A DNA stretch of 30,527 nucleotides from CAIJMI01 sp043798445. GTDB taxonomy: Bacteria; Patescibacteriota; Microgenomatia; UBA10105; UBA927. The stretch's first letter is position 1; the number at the start of each line of letters is the position of its first letter. The notes beneath the pieces were generated by a model. It did no database searches. It worked only from the letters and a program-made list of their open reading frames with translations, and was not told the DNA's origin. The stretch lies in NCBI GenBank assembly GCA_043798445.1, contig JAZDOQ010000010.1:1-30527 (forward strand), in the 5' to 3' direction. Shown one piece after another: positions 29,952 to 30,527 of this stretch. Made by a program: the position numbers and the translations under genes.

Positions 29952-30527
29952 AGGTTGTGTTTATCGATAAAGTCTTTTCTATTTAAATACCAGGTAGACA
30001 GACGTTTTAACGATGATTCAACTGGCGTTAACGTAAAGTTTTTCAATTCAGAAAAAAGCAGGGAAGAATCGCATGTATATTCATTATTCAATCCGGATTT
30101 CTTCACTACAATTTTTCCATTTTCGCCCGTCATTTTATTAATTTTATTCGCTATTGTCCGCAGATTAATCTTCTTTCCCGTCCCTATATTATATGCCGTA
30201 TGTTTTGGCTTATGACCGATAAAGTAGTCTATAATCCGCACGAAATCCTGAATATCCATATAGTCAAAATACACATCCTGTCCCATCGTGATCGGCATAT
30301 GATACATATGGCGACAAAGAGCGTTTGAAATAAAACGATACTGATAATCTTCCCCTTCGCCAAACATGCCGAACACCCGCAGATCGACAATGAATTTCAC
30401 GCACTCTATATACTGTGCGCAGATATACTTAAACAAGCCGTATTCATCAGAAGGGATGCGTTTCGTTATGTCTTCCTCTTTTACTGATATTATCGGGAAT
30501 CGTTTGTCATATTCCGCTCCGGAACCG
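29948..30527 (-). CDS. NAD-dependent extended SDR (epimerase/4-ketoreductase type), N-terminus outside the window
   Basis: The frame stays open to the window edge, giving the last 193 residues. GSGAEYD near the edge is the catalytic Ser strand. YGLFK, encoded at 30428-30442, is the YxxxK pair, so a start at 30436 (TTG) would cut the active site and is rejected. LRVFGMFGEGEDYQYRF and YMDIQDFVRIIDYFI, followed by AYNIGTGKKINLRTIA, are the substrate-side blocks of nucleotide-sugar epimerases/reductases. The NAD-binding N-terminus is missing. It could be the 4-ketoreductase or epimerase that finishes the deoxysugar made with RfbH; the subfamily cannot be fixed. The stop overlaps the next SDR start (ATGA). 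Confidence 0.85.
   Translation of the reverse strand, partial: GSGAEYDKRFPIISVKEEDITKRIPSDEYGLFKYICAQYIECVKFIVDLRVFGMFGEGEDYQYRFISNALCRHMYHMPITMGQDVYFDYMDIQDFVRIIDYFIGHKPKHTAYNIGTGKKINLRTIANKINKMTGENGKIVVKKSGLNNEYTCDSSLLFSELKNFTLTPVESSLKRLSTWYLNRKDFIDKHNL

Noticed and set aside
29721..30215. Plus-strand open frame of 164 codons
   Set aside because: It lies wholly antisense to two SDR genes whose catalytic motifs are plain; its composition is that of a shadow frame and it has no recognisable domain.
30434..30436. TTG start that would make a complete 162-aa protein near the right edge
   Set aside because: The frame continues upstream to the edge and encodes GSGAEYD, and the first two residues of the YGLFK active-site motif; a start here would cut through YxxxK.
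1..30527. Search by eye for tRNA or rRNA genes, CRISPR arrays, insertion sequences and rho-independent terminators
   Set aside because: No spaced repeat array, transposase, tRNA-like cloverleaf or GC-rich hairpin with T-run was seen in the few intergenic gaps.

Overview
The window holds about 27 protein genes or gene fragments, all on the minus strand. They are packed with 4-base ATGA overlaps or gaps of a few bases. Almost every one belongs to surface-glycan synthesis: nucleotide-sugar enzymes, cytoplasmic GT2 and GT4 glycosyltransferases, membrane GT-C glycosyltransferases, an O-antigen polymerase/ligase module, an acetyltransferase and a polyprenyl-phosphate sugar-1-phosphate transferase. 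TGA works as a normal stop in many of the ATGA junctions, so the standard bacterial code fits and a UGA-recoded lineage does not. The AT-rich composition, the dense gene packing, the many giant GT-C proteins and the mix of Shine-Dalgarno-led and apparently leaderless starts suggest an uncultivated bacterium of the Patescibacteria/CPR type. That is an inference; there is no rRNA or other marker gene here. No tRNA, rRNA, insertion sequence, CRISPR array or clear rho-independent terminator was seen.

Transcription runs from high to low coordinates. Module A (30527-27374): a partial extended SDR, a classical SDR, a 3-dehydroquinate-synthase-like sugar-phosphate cyclase and an HpcH/HpaI-type aldolase. 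Module B (27210-21957): a split transketolase (two subunits), a zinc-finger sugar C-methyltransferase, an RfbH-type PMP/[2Fe-2S] 3-dehydratase and a GT2. Module C (21947-16182): a 1157-aa and a 662-aa AftD/YfhO-like GT-C enzyme with a small membrane protein between them. A decayed membrane-glycosyltransferase remnant follows (16162-15743). Module D (15737-13589): UDP-xylose-synthase-like SDR, small membrane protein, GalE, all coupled by ATGA overlaps. A 144-bp intergenic region with four 11-bp tandem repeats and a candidate promoter comes next. Module E (13444-1): half of a GT4, a full GT4, a hexapeptide acetyltransferase, a GT2, a 995-aa fusion of an O-antigen polymerase/ligase with a TMTC-like GT-C enzyme, an ArnT/PMT-type GT-C, two GT4, one GT2 and another GT4, GDP-mannose pyrophosphorylase and the initiating sugar-phosphate transferase (cut by the window edge).

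A working model: GDP-mannose, UDP-galactose and UDP-xylose feed a lipid-linked repeat unit. The sugar-phosphate transferase starts it, the GT2/GT4 enzymes extend it in the cytoplasm, and it is acetylated. The GT-C enzymes and the polymerase/ligase module decorate and join it on the outer face of the membrane, using polyprenyl-phosphate sugars. No flippase or ABC exporter is inside the window. Modules A and B carry central-metabolism-type enzymes (transketolase, aldolase, dehydroquinate synthase) that appear re-used to make an unusual sugar or carbocycle. This is the most likely place for undescribed biochemistry here.
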